Shown: positions 1 to 13,099, numbered from the stretch's first letter. The stretch: DNA of 64,000 nt from Cervus elaphus (GCF_910594005.1 NC_057825.1:44051037-44115036); one strand, 5' to 3'. The notes: a model not told the origin generated them from the sequence alone. Numbers and translations are program-made.

Positions 1-2200
1 GAAGTTTAACCCCCTTTTGGGAAGGGAACTATTTCAAAGGGTTCATTTTTGCACCCACCCCTGTCAAAGAAGGTCAGAAACACTCAAGTATAAAGTCACT
101 GCACTGCTGTGGCACAAATAGTTTCTGCGGCTAAAATCAAACAAAGACCAATTAAACTAATCATAACGTTCCAGTGAACACAAGGAAGCTCACCTGGTAT
201 TTCTGGACTACTTTCGTGAATTTTCAAATCTACTCAGTTCTTGGTATTATAATTACCTTGACCAAAATACTGTGAAATTACTGCTCTGATCTACTAATGG
301 CTGCAAAAATCAAGTCGTTGTGGTTTCATGCCAAGGGGCCATAGCAAGGTGGCGCAATGATTTCTGACACAGAAGACAACTTCTAAAAACTCAAAAGGGA
401 AAATTAACGGGATGTGGTTTACATTGCCAAAGACTGTTCATTAATTACCAATTTAATCACTGCTGGAGGCATGACATTACAAAAATCTGGCTGAAAGTTC
501 TAATAGATTATGAAGACCACCTAAGAAGAGTGACCAAGAAATGTACAAAACAATTAATACTGTTTCACTGCTATCAAAGACACTCAGATTATTTTACATC
601 AAGTGAAGCAAAGGAATTAGTAGCTTCACAGTGCCACCACTAGGAACTGTAAATACAATAGCACACAATTAGTAATGCACATGTGACTTTTCATTCAAGG
701 CATATATCCTTGGGAAAGCCAGAACATGATAAGGAGAACAAAAGAAAATTGGAATGAATAAAGATTTAAACTCTACTCTTGTGCATGCTGAGCAATATCA
801 GAACAGGCAATATAAAATACAGCTCTTAGTAATGGTGATACCATCCTGGGATGTTCAACACTGCGAACAGCCATATGGCAAACGTCTATGGCCATTAACA
901 GTGGCATAAAAGGAGTGTTCCTGATGTTAAAATACCTAGCCCTAGCTTCTTGTATTCACGGCAGTCTCAAATAAATAAGACTTTTGAGACTAGAGGCTTG
1001 TGGCCACATAATAGAAAAGATGCTTGAGTTTTTTCCCCCAACAATGCTAGTATTTTGTGTGACTTTGAAGATATGCGAGCAAGGTAACAGTATGTTTTCT
1101 AAGAAGTCTAGTAGCCTTTGTCAGGATAGCAGACTTCATCTTAAATTTAGACATAATAAACTATTATTTAAATCATAATGAATAAAAACCACCGCCCTGT
1201 ATAGAGGCATTTATGCTGAATACAGAAGAATATCGGCATTCTCCTATAAAATGCAACTATAAAAAAGATTAGCTATATGTTTTAAGTGCCTTACTGGTCT
1301 AAAAGGGATTATGTACATTAATCTTCTGTCAATTGTGTTACAGTAAGAAATAAGAAATACATTTTCATCTTTGTGCCCTGGGTGTAGATATTCCAGCTTA
1401 TACAGAGAATAAAAATCTGTAAATAAAACAAATTCTTATTCTCTACGTTATTAAAGGTTTTGATTTCTTTTTGTAAAAACTGATGTTCTTTTAAAATTAT
1501 AAATGCATACCTACTTCTTCCTCATAATAGAATAATATGTGTAATTAGAGAAAATTAAAATTTTAGCTTGACCTTACGTTTAAAGCTTGATTCCTAGAAG
1601 CTAGCCATTTAAATGTAACATAACCAATACTCATAAACATAAGCTTAATCTTATATATATTTTTATGAGGAGACATACTTGGGACACACATATAAACATG
1701 AAAACTATGAGGATAGTTTCTATCAGAGATTATCAAAATGGTATTTAGTGTTTTTTACCAGCTGGATAGTAACTGCTCCTTTATCTGGAAAAGATCTAGT
1801 GATCTTATCGAAATCTGCTATAATTATCAGCACAGCATACTACACCCATTTAAGTCAGTATTTTCCAATTATCATCAAAAGTATAAAGTTGATGTCCCAC
1901 CCTTCATATCAACAAAATACCAGTTAAAGGTTCAGTTCACTAAAGAGCAGTTTGCATTCTTTTGGTTCTTTCCAAATAAGCCCTTAGGATTCACTATTAA
2001 GGACTAGTGAAAAAACAACAAAAAAAAGTTCCTGTATCTTTTTTTGATTACTGATCTTTATAGTTAATTAAGGACTGCCCAAACTGAAATTCCTTTCTCA
2101 TATACACAGTTTTCTTTCGAAGAGCTAAATATTCCTGCAAACCTTTAAAGACAGATACCACAAACCTTTCAGAACTCCTAACTTGCAGTTTGATCCTGCT
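1..2200. other. Unique intronic DNA
   Basis: No repeat family or gene recognised. AT-rich with short open frames that resemble no protein I know. Confidence 0.6.
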
Positions 2201-2211
2201 AAGTGAAGATG

Positions 2212-2385
2212 AGATTGAGAGCACGAGGAGAAGGGGATGACAGAGGACGAGATGGTTGGATGGCATCACTGACACAATGGACATGGGTTTGGGTGGACTC
2301 CGGGAGTTGGTGATGGACAGGGAGGCCTGGCGTGCTGCAGTTCATGGCGTTGCAAAGAGTCGGACACGATTGGGTGACTGAACTG
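2212..2385 (+). mobile_element. BovB LINE, 3' end fragment
   Basis: Matches the BovB C-terminal coding/3' end (gatggcatcactgac..., ggagttggtgatggacaggg, cggacacgattgggtgactgaactgaa). Flanked by near-identical aagtgaagatg (2201-2211) and aagtgaaaatg (2386-2396), a plausible 11-bp TSD with one mismatch. Confidence 0.85.
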
Positions 2386-2396
2386 AAGTGAAAATG

Positions 2397-3750
2397 GGCT
2401 TCTATGACTATTGTAATGGGTCACTCACTATGCTTGCATATTAAACATTAGGAAAAAAACTTCAAGTATGGATTATAATAATGATTTCTTGCTGATATTT
2501 CTTTTAAAAAATATTCCAAGTACCTAACAACTGTCTGCAAACCACATTCTTACGTAACATAATTTATGACTGAAAAATGAACATATTTACAAATTCACTG
2601 ACTGTTAAGTGATTAGACTAATTAAATTGAAGAATCAGTCCCAATTCTCCTTTTAGACTTTCTATTTATAAAGTAGATGTTATTCTCTCTTAAAACTTAA
2701 AGGTATAATTAAACCTATACAGCATCCTTTTTCTGTTAGGTTCACAGTGCTTCATATCCTAATAACACCTCCAACGAGTGTGGGTAGCAGGATTGTCATT
2801 CCTTATTCTTAGACTGTACTGATTCTAAACTTTAGTACATCAAATGCAAACATCTCTTTCAGCTAATACAATTACATGAGTATTACTAAATGTCACGATG
2901 GATTTATAAAACATTTTTTAAGCAACTATATTCTAATGTAAAGTAATAAGCAAAAGAGTTTGAAATAGATTAGCTTCTTAAATTCTGTTTTTGTATTTCT
3001 TGAGAAAAAAGTGTTGGGAGAATTGAGTAATAAAGAAAAATAATAAAAAAGGAAATATTTTCTTGAAAAAAAGCTATTAAATTTTTCTCAGAGTTTAAGT
3101 TTAAATATATAATCAAGGAAGCTCTTTTGGTTATATAACGGCTAGACTATTGCACCTGTCAAAACCCTGAGTTAAACTTTGAAAAAAATTATTTTAAGTA
3201 TATGTGAAAAATTATGCACAAAACAAATATCACACCTGAAATTTATATTAGTAAAATGTAACATACAAAAATCTTCATAGGGCAAAAGAAATAGAAAGCA
3301 AAGAAATATAAATCACAGAGCTCAGAGCAATGAAATCTGTCTCCTACAGAAAAACGATTTCAGGAAACACCTGAAACAGGTTAAACAAATGTTCAAAACA
3401 CAAGAGATACAAATGACTGACGTAAACTACTACTTTCCCTAAAAAGACCTAAATGCATTATGTATTTGTAGCACATTCTCATTAAAACATGCAATGGTAG
3501 TCTTGACAAAAATTGAGAAAAATTATAAGGTTTACAGTATCTACATTTGTGAGTTCCCTTTTAAGAGAAATTATAGCTCAAATATTTCCCAAAGTAGAGT
3601 TTGTATTTGAGGATCCATGTGGTAATATTACCAAGAGTTATCCTCAGTGTCTTAGGAGGTATTTCCTAGCCTGCCAACCTAAAGCTACTAATTTATATGA
3701 AGGAATGTTTGGCTAGAGTGATGTGATTCAAGGCAGAGGTGGGAGCTAAC
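2397..3750. other. Unique intronic DNA
   Basis: AT-rich, no repeat recognised. Confidence 0.55.
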
Positions 3751-3760
3751 CTCTACTGAG

Positions 3761-3965
3761 TGAAGTGAAGTGAAAGTCGCTCAGTTGTGTCTGACTCTTT
3801 TTTGCAACCCCATGGACTGTATAGTCCATGGAATTCTCCAGGCCAGAATACTAGAGTGGGTAGCCTTTCCCTTCTCTAGGGGATCTTCCCAACCCAGGGA
3901 TGGAACCCAGGTCTTCCACACTGCAGGTGGATTCTTTACTAGCTGAGCCACAGGGGAAACCCAAT
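3761..3965 (-). mobile_element. Bov-tA SINE
   Basis: Antisense Bov-A unit followed by the tRNA-Glu-derived head (…agctgagccacaggggaaaccc). TSD ctctactgag at 3751-3760 and 3966-3975. Confidence 0.93.
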
Positions 3966-3975
3966 CTCTACTGAG

Positions 3976-6218
3976 AGGTCCCAGAATATGGGAAAAGTAG
4001 GTAGTGTCAGACTTTGGTGTGTCCATACCATAACAAGAAAGGAAGGTATCATAATGTAGGATTTAAGAATAGGAAGAAGTGAATGATACAGGGAACCCTG
4101 AGTCTCGCAGTGGCAAATGTCATATTTGTAACCAATTTGAGATAGGAGGACCTTTTAACTTTCTCTGACCAATGATAATCAGTTCTGCTCTAAAGACCTT
4201 CAGAGAGTCAATCTTTTCCCCTGTTTACCAAGAAACTCCTTATGGCAACCCCAATTTTTCATATTTAAGCTCATGTTTTTATTAGTTGACACTTAGAAGA
4301 TATGATAGACTGTCACTATTCCCTCCCTTCATTTTTCATCAAACAAACACTGACGGGGAATACACAGTTCTTGTACTTTAAATAACTCACAGTTGAGGGG
4401 AAGAAAGAGATAATTAGATAATAACATGAGATAAATGTGGCAGTAATGATATGTACAATACAATAGAAAAAGATACAGGAAGAAGAATTTCTTTGCTGCT
4501 AGGAGCCTTTGACAGAGGTACTCACAGAAGTGATTTTCTTAACAAGGGAAGAAAGGCATTTCAAGGAGAACAGCAAATGCTTGATACAGGAACGAAAGAG
4601 CATGATGCCACATCCTGTCTAAGCAACTTAGCAGAGCTAGACTGTAGAGTGAAAAATGGGAGAGAAGTGAGAAATGAGGCTAGAAAGGAAGGGGATAGGA
4701 TTTGCAGGGACTTTATATGAGGCCATGTTGAATAGTCTGGAAGATTATTACTCTTGGGTAGGTAGGAGTTACTAGAAAGAATCTGAGCCTTCATACACTC
4801 AAATTAGTACTTAAACTACTTCCCAGTTCTTTATGTTTCATAAGCCTGTCTTTCCTTAAAAGTATATCTTTGCTTTCAATCCTTTAACACTTCTCTGAAT
4901 CCTCTGTAAATTCTCTCTCTCAGTCCAGAACTAGATACAAACTAGATACCTCTAAAGGGGATAAGTTGTACTGAGTACACGGACATTGCCCCATACAATT
5001 ATGTTTCTATTTAGGTACTCTAACATCAATTATTAAAATAGCTCTACTCATTCTTCCTGGTATTAATCAGTAGATCCTAGGTTAGTTGTATAGAAACAAA
5101 GTTTAGAAGGATGAAAGAAATTGCTGAAGAAGTCCTAAATTTGCAGTCTCTTAAGAGTAACTAACTTTTTCACACAACTCTTGAAGATTTAAGGTTAGTA
5201 TCTCATTTATTCAAGACTTGGGGTCACTCCAGGGTACTACTAACTTTTTTTCTTTTTAACGCCCAGGAACTCTCAGTTAAACTAAGAACCCAAAAAGCAG
5301 TGGGTACCTGTAGGTATCAATATATATATATCTCCCTGCCAGCATCTAGACTCTTGGTACCAAAGTATACATTATAAAGGGCAAGATAATTTATAATGAA
5401 TTTAAAAATAAGAGCATGGTAAATTAAGGCACAAATTAAAGAGCATAAGGAAGTGAAAATAGTAGCAATCAGTTCACTAAATTAGATGCCAGATTTTTCT
5501 ATTTTTAGTTAGACCTGCTTTTTATTTACCAGAAGTCTTTTGATCTCTTCAGATTGAAAAGGATGCTGACACTAAAGTAGGGATGGCATTAGTCATGCTT
5601 CCCTTACCCATTCCACCATGGACACCAATTAATTTGAATGTCACACAGGAGGAAAAAAAAAAACCAACTTGCCTCCATATCACAAATGGAAAAACAGATT
5701 TAGAAAGATTAAGTAATTTCTACTTTTAGTATCACTTAACTCAGTTGCTCCAGAGACGAAATTTGGTATTTTCCCTTTTAATTTTGTCAGCCAAGTTGGC
5801 CGTACTAGTTTTCCAAAATACGGACAGCGCTGCTAAATAATTTCAATCGATATGTATAAGAGCTACCAGAAATGATAAAGAAAGTGATTAAATTAAGAAA
5901 ACTATCATGTCACTGGAAAAGATATCAACCTGATTATCAAGTTGCATACTAAATTGAAAGTCTGAAAAGCAATGGCAAGGTCTAATTTCTTTTGTAAAAT
6001 TGGACTTACTTGATGTTTTACATTTTCTTTCTTAAATAATTTCAATATTTGCTATAAGGCCCACAGAGTAACAAATGTCAAAACTAGAGCAATAGTTCCA
6101 TGATGTACTATTGAGTTCGTGGAACTGATGTTCTTCACAACACATCAATATAGGGTTTGACTTATTTGAAAAACAAGCAATAGTATGATGTGCAAGAAAG
6201 TTTTAAAAGTGAGCTTAA
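3976..6218. other. Unique intronic DNA
   Basis: No repeat firmly recognised. Around 5680-5740 there is a weak MIR-like stretch (caaatggaaaaacagatttagaaagattaag) that I could not confirm. Confidence 0.5.
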
Positions 6219-6380
6219 GGGCTTCCCTGACGGTCCAGTGGTTAGACTTCGCCTTCCAAAGCAGGGGGTGTGAGTTTGATCCCTGGTCAGCGAATTAAGA
6301 TTCCAAATGCCTCACAGCCAAAAAATCAAAATATAAAACAGAAGCAATATTGTAACAAATTCAATAAAGACTTTTAAAAT
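6219..6380 (+). mobile_element. CHR-2 type tRNA-derived SINE
   Basis: Begins gggcttccctgacggtccag and carries the characteristic tail acagaagcaatattgtaac, then caataaagactt. This SINE is shared across Cetartiodactyla, so it is older than Bov-tA. Confidence 0.88.
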
Positions 6381-6632
6381 GATCTATACACACACATACA
6401 CAAAGACCTTTAAAAAAAGAATAGTATTTTTTTTTAAAATAAAATAAGCTTAAAATATAACCGAGAAGAGGCTACAACAAAATTTCCCATGCCACATGCT
6501 CATCTTACAATGTGACTTTTACAGTCCTCCCATTGAGTGGTAAGGTCTACCTCTCTGCTACTTAGACCTGGGTGTGGCTTTGTATCTCCTAAGGCTAACA
6601 GTATGGCAAAGGGACTTTTAAACCTAGAACAT

Positions 6633-6760
6633 GAGAAGGGAACGGCTATCCTCTCCAATATTCTTGCTTGGAAAATTCCATGGACACAGGAGCCTGGCAG
6701 GTTATGGTCCATGGGGTCGCAAAGAGTCGGACATGGCTGAATGACTAACACTTTCACTTT
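6633..6760 (+). mobile_element. Bov-tA / Bov-A 3' half
   Basis: Bov-A unit only, from gagaagggaacggctatcct through agagtcggacatggctgaatgactaacac. The tRNA head is missing, so the copy is 5'-truncated or is a Bov-A monomer. Confidence 0.85.
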
Positions 6761-6771
6761 CATAAGCATGC

Positions 6772-7974
6772 GTAAGAGAGTCCACCTATTCTCTTAGGAC
6801 ACTTGCTGTTAGACTCAGCCACCATGCTGTGAGAAAGCCCAAATGAGCCCAAGTAGAGAGACCATGTGGAGAGGTCAAGTACCGTTTCTGGCTGAAAACT
6901 AGCCCCTGAAATCGTGCAATAGAAATAAACCATTCCCTCAGTGTCCCATCCTAATGCCTAACTTATAGAATCTATGAGCATAAAAAAATGGTTATTTTAT
7001 GCCAATAAGGTTTCTCCATTGTTTTATAATGCAGCAAAAGATAACCTGAAAGAGGAAGGGGAGGGAAAGTATCCTTGGGACTGTTTGAAACACAGTTTCA
7101 TAAGCAAAATAGGGTAAAATTTTGGTTAAGTGGGAAAAAGTACAATAAAGTGACCAAATGTCTTCTCAATATAAACAGAATTGGTAGTACTGAATTCACT
7201 ATTTACTTCACACTTAGGCACAAACAAATATCATCAACTATAAGAGTGAACAGTTCTTTCTACATCTCTCTTGTTAAAACACCCACCCCCACACACTCCA
7301 GAGAGATACTGAAACACAACACTAATTTAAATGGAACAGCTTTATGGTCAAGTACATTTAGATATGCTAAGAAAGCAATCTAATAAAAACACCCTTTTTG
7401 GATACCCCAAATTTCCCTAATTTAAAATATTTATCTAAACATGTCATTTTTAAAACAGAAAAAGATAAAGGGAAAAATTCTATTAGCCATTTGTTATATT
7501 ATCTCTTAGGGATAAATATTATTAATATTTTGATCACTTTCCTTCCTGAATTTTTCAATGCACAGATAAAAACACAGTCTTTCAAAATGGGCTTTATATG
7601 CCATACACTATTTTAGATCTTTCTTTCTTTGTACAAAATGACACTGTGAACTTGTTAACATTATTAAATAATTTCCAATGGCTACATAATGATTTTCAGC
7701 GGCTACATACATATAAAGTATATATATGTATTGTAATTTATTTGATCATTCTTCCATTTTGAGCGATTGCCATTTTGTAACTTTCACTATTATAAATAAC
7801 ATGTGATGAAAACTTGCGTATTAATCTCTGTTAGTGGGATTACTGAGTAAAATAGAAGGAGCATTTCCTGAAGAAGTCAATTGGCTTTTCAGAAGGGTGT
7901 GGCAAGTTACATGCTACCAGGAGTATTAAGAGTATCTTGACTTGATGAGACATCACTACCATACCATGTTTCTT
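6772..7974. other. Unique intronic DNA
   Basis: No gene or clear repeat. The 102-codon open frame at 7075-7383 (+) has no recognisable motif and AT-rich codon use; I treat it as chance. Confidence 0.5.
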
Positions 7975-7990
7975 AAAATCCAAGTTACAG

Positions 7991-8330
7991 GGCATCCCTG
8001 GTGGCTCAGTGGTAAAGAGTCCGCCTGCCAGTGCAGGAGACACAGGTTTGATAACTGATCTGGGAAGATCCCGCATGCCACGGAGCCACTAAGCTGGTGA
8101 GCCACAACTCACAGGCTTGCAGCCCGTGCTCTAGAGTCTAGGAGCTGCAACTACTGAAGGCCTCTCACCCTAGAGCCGGTGCTCCACAACAAAAGAAGCC
8201 ACCCCAATTAGAAGCCCTTGCATTGCAATGAAAAGTAGTCCCCTTCACCCACAGCTAAAGAAAAACCCTCACAGCAAGGAAGACCCAACACAGTCAAAAA
8301 TAAATAAATAAATTGGTAAATAAGATAAAA
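7991..8330 (+). mobile_element. CHR-1 type SINE (long form)
   Basis: tRNA-Glu-like head (ggcatccctggtggctcagtgg) followed by the CHR body (tctagagtctaggagctgcaa…) and an (AAATA)n tail. A perfect 16-bp TSD, aaaatccaagttacag, lies at 7975-7990 and 8331-8346. Confidence 0.93.
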
Positions 8331-8346
8331 AAAATCCAAGTTACAG

Positions 8347-8763
8347 ATTTTACAGGTAGAGTAAGATATTACAGACATAGAAAAAGCAATATTTCAGTAA
8401 TTAACTTCTGATGTTGAATTCATACTAACATAATTTAGCTAAAAGTTTGTTCTACTTGGGATATTTTAAGTGTAAGCAAAATTACTAGTGCCTTAAAAAG
8501 AAGAGATGAACAATAAAATATTTGTTGAAAGTTTAAAGCAATAAATGAATAAACTGAATGAAAGACTAAACAGCTTTAAAAGTCAGGATACTCGAATTTT
8601 AAGCCTAGTTTGCTACTGTTTGCAACCCTAGGTAATTTTAAACCCCCTTTCCTAACTCATTTTTCTCTACAATGGTTACAACAATAATATCCATTCCTAC
8701 TTCACAAGGATTTCAGAAAATAAACAAGAAAGAAATAAAACATAATGCTTTAAAAACATAATC
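8347..8763. other. Unique intronic DNA
   Basis: No repeat recognised. Confidence 0.5.
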
Positions 8764-8990
8764 TCTAAAGTCAAACTGTCTAGGTTCCATTCTTGGCTCT
8801 GTCACTTATTTAGCTGTGTAACCATGGGCAACTGAATTTGTTTGTGCGTCAGTTTTCTCAACTATCAAACGGAGATTATATTTAACACATATAATTGTTG
8901 TGGAGATTATGAGAAAATCTATGTGAAAGCACTTTGAATCCTGCTTGACACACAGTAAGTGCTCAGTAAACATTAGATGACAATTATTAA
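8764..8990 (+). mobile_element. MIR SINE
   Basis: Good match to the MIR core and tail: ggctctgtcacttatttagc, accatgggcaactgaat, cagttttctcaactatcaaa and the end cacagtaagtgctcagtaaa. Confidence 0.88.
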
Positions 8991-9214
8991 TATATGTAAA
9001 ATTCATACATAGGTAAAATAATAGCTTTTTAAAATCTACTTGGCAAACCAATCATTTAAATCTCAAGTATTCTAAATTTAAAATCAACATACTTCAAAAT
9101 ACAGGGCTATAAATTTTCCATAATTTTTAGAACCTGAAACAACTATGAAACAATGTTTATCACAAATATAATAACAACAAAATAACTTTCTTTTTGAAGA
9201 GAATATTCTTTCTT

Positions 9215-9590
9215 TGGCTCTTCACTTAACGGGATCCTTCTCACCCATCAAGTCTTACTTCAAATGTCCCCTCTTCAAGTCACTCCTACCTACTCAAATT
9301 ATCCTCTAATATTTCTACTAAATCAGTCATTTTCACACTCTGTAGTTAATTTATTTATTCATCATTCTCTGTCTCTTCTCACCAAAATGCAAATTCCATG
9401 AGGGAAGAATCTTTGTCTTTTGGCCACACCTTGTGGCATGTAGGGTCTTAAGTTCCCTGACCAGGGATTGAACTTGCAACTCCTGCAGTGGAAGTGTGGC
9501 GTCTTAACCACTGGACTACCAGGGAAGACCTGAAGCTTAGTCTTTTCTATTGCCACACTCAGTTCCAACTCAATAAATATCTTACTGAAC
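9215..9590 (+). mobile_element. L2 LINE 3' end, split by a CHR SINE
   Basis: L2 3' end features: tcacttcaaatgtcccctct-like start (9240s), aaattccatgagggaagaat (9391) and, after the inserted SINE, caactcaataaatatctta. The pieces are 9215-9421 and 9547-9590. Confidence 0.75.
9422..9535 (-). mobile_element. CHR-type short SINE inserted in L2
   Basis: Antisense copy: ggccacaccttgtggcatgt … ccactggactaccagggaag. Flanks gaatctttgtctttt (ending 9421) and gaagcttagtctttt (ending 9546) are a decayed TSD. Confidence 0.85.
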
Positions 9591-9592
9591 CA

Positions 9593-9730
9593 ACAAATTG
9601 ATATAACTGAAAGAATTGATATAAAAGCTACAAAATTTCTTCCTTAGAAAGAAACAAACAAATTGATATAACAAATTGATACAACTGAAAGAACTGGTAT
9701 AAAAGCTACAAAATTTCTTCCTTAGAAAGA
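9593..9730. repeat. Direct duplication of a ~60-bp unit
   Basis: Unit one (9593-9652) and unit two (9671-9730) both run acaaattgatataactgaaa… to …ttccttagaaaga, offset by 78 bp, with only a few differences. Part of the first unit's start (aaattgatataac) occurs again between them. Confidence 0.92.
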
Positions 9731-9743
9731 ATGGCCATCTAAA

Positions 9744-9930
9744 TTAGTGTTTCTCAAACATTTTTATCATGACCCACAATTAAAAATACATTTGGTACCA
9801 AGATCAAGTAAGCACACATACCCACGTAACTAAAATCACACAAAAATACTATGATGTGTGATAAATTCTGGTATTTTCCCATTTCATTTAAATATTCTAT
9901 TCTTTTTCATTGAAAATAAAACTGGCCCAC
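9744..9930. repeat. Possible ancient DNA-transposon relic
   Basis: The start agtgtttctcaaacattttt and atcatgacccacaatt… resemble old mammalian hAT/Tigger-class repeats. Family not assigned. Confidence 0.35.
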
Positions 9931-9984
9931 TATATTGATTTTATATCACATTACTGTGTAAAGACTCAAAGTCTGTATATTGTA

Positions 9985-10145
9985 TAGCATAGAAATATAG
10001 CCAGTATTTCACAATAATTTTAAATGCAGCATAATCTATAAAATATTGAATTACTATGTTGTATATCTGAAGCTAATATAATATTGTAAATCAACTATAC
10101 TTCACTTAAAGAAAAAAATAACAATAAAGAAAGTAAAAAAGAAGA
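9985..10145 (+). mobile_element. L1 3'-terminal segment
   Basis: Contains the artiodactyl L1 terminal motif attactatgttgtatatctg … aatattgtaaatcaactata followed by A-rich sequence. Confidence 0.75.
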
Positions 10146-10164
10146 AAAGTATGAAAAATGGTGG

Positions 10165-11935
10165 TCAAGCTCAGAGGTTATTAAGCTGGTATCTGAAAGG
10201 AGTTAACAAAAGCAACACAGTGCAGCAAAGATCATCTTTTCAACAAATGGTGCTAGATAACTGGATATGCACATGCAAAAAAATAAATCTAGACACAGAC
10301 CTTATGCCTTTCACAAGAATTAACTCAAAATGGATCACAGACCTAAATGTAAAACATAATTCTATAAAACTCCTGGAAGACAACATAAAACCTTAATGAC
10401 CTTGAGTATGGTGATGCCTTTTTAGATATAACACCAAGGGTGTGATTCATGATAGAGATAATGGATAAACTGGATTTCATTAAAATTTATAATTTCTACT
10501 CTGTGACAGACAATGTAGAAAGAATGAGAAGACAATCCACAGGCATGTATAAAATATTTGCAAAGATATATCTGATAAAAGACTGTTATCCAAAAGAAAC
10601 AAAGAACTCTTGAAACTCAACAGTAAGAAAACTAATAACTTGACTAAAAAATAAATCAATGACCTTAGCAGACATCTCTCCAAAGATTTCCATATGGCAT
10701 ATAAGCACATGAAAAGGTGCTCCATATTATGTATTCTCAGCAAAATGCAAATCAAAGCAATGAGATACAACTACACACCTATTAGAATGACCAAAATCTG
10801 GAACACTGACAGTACCCAAAGTAAAATACAAGAATTCTCATTTAATTGCTGGTGGGAAAGAAAAATGGTATAGCTACTTTGGAAGACAGTTTGGTGTCTT
10901 TTTATTTTTTGTCTTTGTTACTTATAAAAGTAAACACACTCTTGCCATAAGATCCAGCAAATGTGCTCCTTGAAATGTACCCAAGGGAATTGAGAACTTG
11001 AGGTCATATAAAAACCTGCTTTGTAGATAATTGCTGCTGCTGCTAAGTCACGTCAGTCACGTCCGACTCTGTGCGACCCCATAGACGACAGCCCACAAGG
11101 CTCCCGTCCCTGGGATTGTCCAGGCAAGAATACTGAAGTGGGTTGTCATTTCCTTCTCCAGTGCGTGAAAGTGAAGTCGCTCAGTTGTGTCTGACTCTCA
11201 GCAAACCCACGGGATGTAGTTTACCAGGCTCCTTCATCCATGGGATTTCCCAGGCAAGAGTACTGGAGTGGGGTGCCATTGCCTTCTCCGTTTGTAGATG
11301 AATAAAGGAGCTTTATTCCTGATTACAACCAAGATGTCTAGCAGTAAGTGAATGGAAAAATAAACTGTGGTACATCCAGACAGTGGAGTATTATTCCGCA
11401 TTAAAAAGAAATGAGCTATCAAATCATAAAAACACATGGAGGAACCTTAAATGCATCTTACTAAGTGAAAAGAAGCCATATCAGAAAAGGTAATATACTA
11501 TGGTTCCAACTACCAACATTCTGTAAAAGGCAAAATTGTGAAGACAATAAAATTATCAGGTTCCCAGAGGTTGAGGATGGGGAGAGAGATGAATAGGTGA
11601 AATGCAAAGGATTCCTAGGACAGTGAAAATTCTCTGTATGATATTATAAAGATGGACAGATGTTATTATGCATTTGTCTAAACTCACAGACTGTATAACA
11701 GTAAAAGTGAACCTAATGTAAGCTACAGACTTTGAGTAATAATGATGTGTCAATGCAGATTTATCAGTTTTAACAAATATACCACCCTGGCAGGGAGTGT
11801 TATTAAGAAGGAAGGCTTTTCATGTATGGGTACAGAGAGTATAGGGGAAAACTCTATACCTTCCTCTCAATTCTGCTGTGAACTTAAAACTTCTCTAAAA
11901 AAAAAATCTTAATTAAAAAAAAAGGAAAATGCAGT
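10165..11935 (+). mobile_element. Old L1 (L1M type) ORF2 end and 3' UTR
   Basis: Sense ORF2 C-terminal fragments can be followed (for example ctggatatgcacatgcaaaa, caaagatttccatatggcat, gtggtacatccagacagtgg), then a 3' UTR ending in an A-run near 11890-11935. It has many stops and frameshifts. A BovA2 splits it at 11029-11290. Confidence 0.85.
11029..11290 (-). mobile_element. BovA2 SINE inside old L1
   Basis: Two Bov-A units in antisense with the (AGC)n tail seen as tgctgctgctgctaag at the left. TSD tttgtagat at 11020-11028 and 11291-11299. Confidence 0.93.
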
Positions 11936-12117
11936 TCTATGTATATGTAAAATTGAGGGTAGGGCAGGGTTATCATAAGTTTCAGATTCATGAAGAGGTT
12001 CATGTCTCCCTAAATCTAAGGCTTTTATTACTATATATTCATTATTATCTGTGAGGCACTACATAAAAATATGTATAAAAATATGGCTTAACACAGGGAT
12101 GGTAGTCTATGATAAGA

Positions 12118-12345
12118 AAGAGGATTGACTCTGGAGTCTGATTAAGTCTCAGGATCAAATCATGAATTCATCATACACTGACTACAACCTTACACAAATT
12201 ATCTTACCTGTCAGCCTCAGTTTTCTTACCTCAAAGAGTTTGAATATCTACTTAAGTGGTTAAGTAAAATAGAAATTATGTAAAATATCCACTATAGTGC
12301 CTGGAATATATGCTAAGTATTTCAATAAATGGTAGGCATCATTAT
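12118..12345 (+). mobile_element. MIR SINE
   Basis: From ctctggagtctgattaag through cagcctcagttttcttacct to the tail tgcctggaatatatgctaag. Lies about 345 bp from the 144-nt EHBP1 exon; the rest of the gap shows nothing. Confidence 0.8.
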
Positions 12346-12689
12346 TATACTCTAATATTTTCAACAAAATTAACTTCCATGGACAAAACACCATCTTAAA
12401 CAAAGTACACCTAAATTATAAAATTAAATTAACATAAAACAGATTGTTCATATATATGTAGAAATCATAATCCAGGATCTTACTTTTTCTCATAGCTAAT
12501 ACTGCTGTGCAGAAATAATTACAACGTGCTCCTGTAAGTAAGAATTTATCAGTTCAATAAAAGTAACAAGTACCCATAGTATATACAGTCTGTGGAAAAA
12601 GAATTTATTAGAAATATAAATAAGTTACTCTTATTTACACCCTCATGATTACAATGAACAATGTATTATTTTTAAACAATGTTCCTCAC

Positions 12690-12833
12690 ATCACTTAGCT
12701 GCCTGTTGCAGAGTGGTGTGGCTGCGTTGGTATGCTGCTTATTCCCTGCCTTTAAAGCTGCATCTCTTCTTGCTTGCTCAAGCAGAACTCTTGCTCTTTC
12801 TTTGAGTTCTTCTTGCCTGGATAACATTCGATG
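12690..12833 (-). CDS. EHBP1: EHBP1 exon of charged helical segment before bMERB region
   Basis: This 144-nt exon encodes 48 codons, phase 0 at both ends. It begins HRMLSRQEELKERARVLLEQ and continues with an Arg/Lys/Ala-rich amphipathic stretch, then a short Asn/Thr tail ending NRQLSD. The helix is typical of the EHBP1 region between the disordered linker and the C-terminal Rab-binding domain. The acceptor is a T-rich tract ending in taag and the donor is GTGAGG. By memory of the human protein it follows the 301-residue exon directly, and the next exon (starting QQDEERRRQ in human) was not found in the remaining 12.7 kb. Because it is symmetric it could be skipped without a frame change. Confidence 0.93.
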
Positions 12834-13099
12834 CTTAAAAACAAAGATACAGAATTAGAAGCCAAAACAAACAAAACCCCTCAAACCCATGTAATCCACT
12901 TTTGTAAACTAACCAATGGTTATACAATCCATCAAAATAATACAGGTCAGGAATAAGATTGTATCAATAGTTTTGTGAGATTACCTGTAGAAAATACTAA
13001 TGCTGATCAGAAACTGTATTTTTACTGGCTAAAACTCAGTTAATTAAAATTACATTTTTATTAGAACATAGTCTCACAAGGTATAAGGTCCATACACAT

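Larger units (their letters stand above)
1..12689 (-). other. EHBP1: EHBP1 intron, 3' side (partial)
   Basis: Intron sequence downstream of the 144-nt exon; it runs off the window edge. I looked for the next EHBP1 exon on the minus strand and did not find it. Contents are interspersed repeats listed separately and AT-rich unique DNA. Confidence 0.85.

Noticed and set aside
7075..7383. 102-codon plus-strand open frame
   Set aside because: No motif, no homology recognised, AT-rich composition like its surroundings.
7991..8060. tRNA-like sequence with A/B-box features
   Set aside because: It is the head of a CHR SINE with a TSD and A-rich tail, not a functional tRNA gene.
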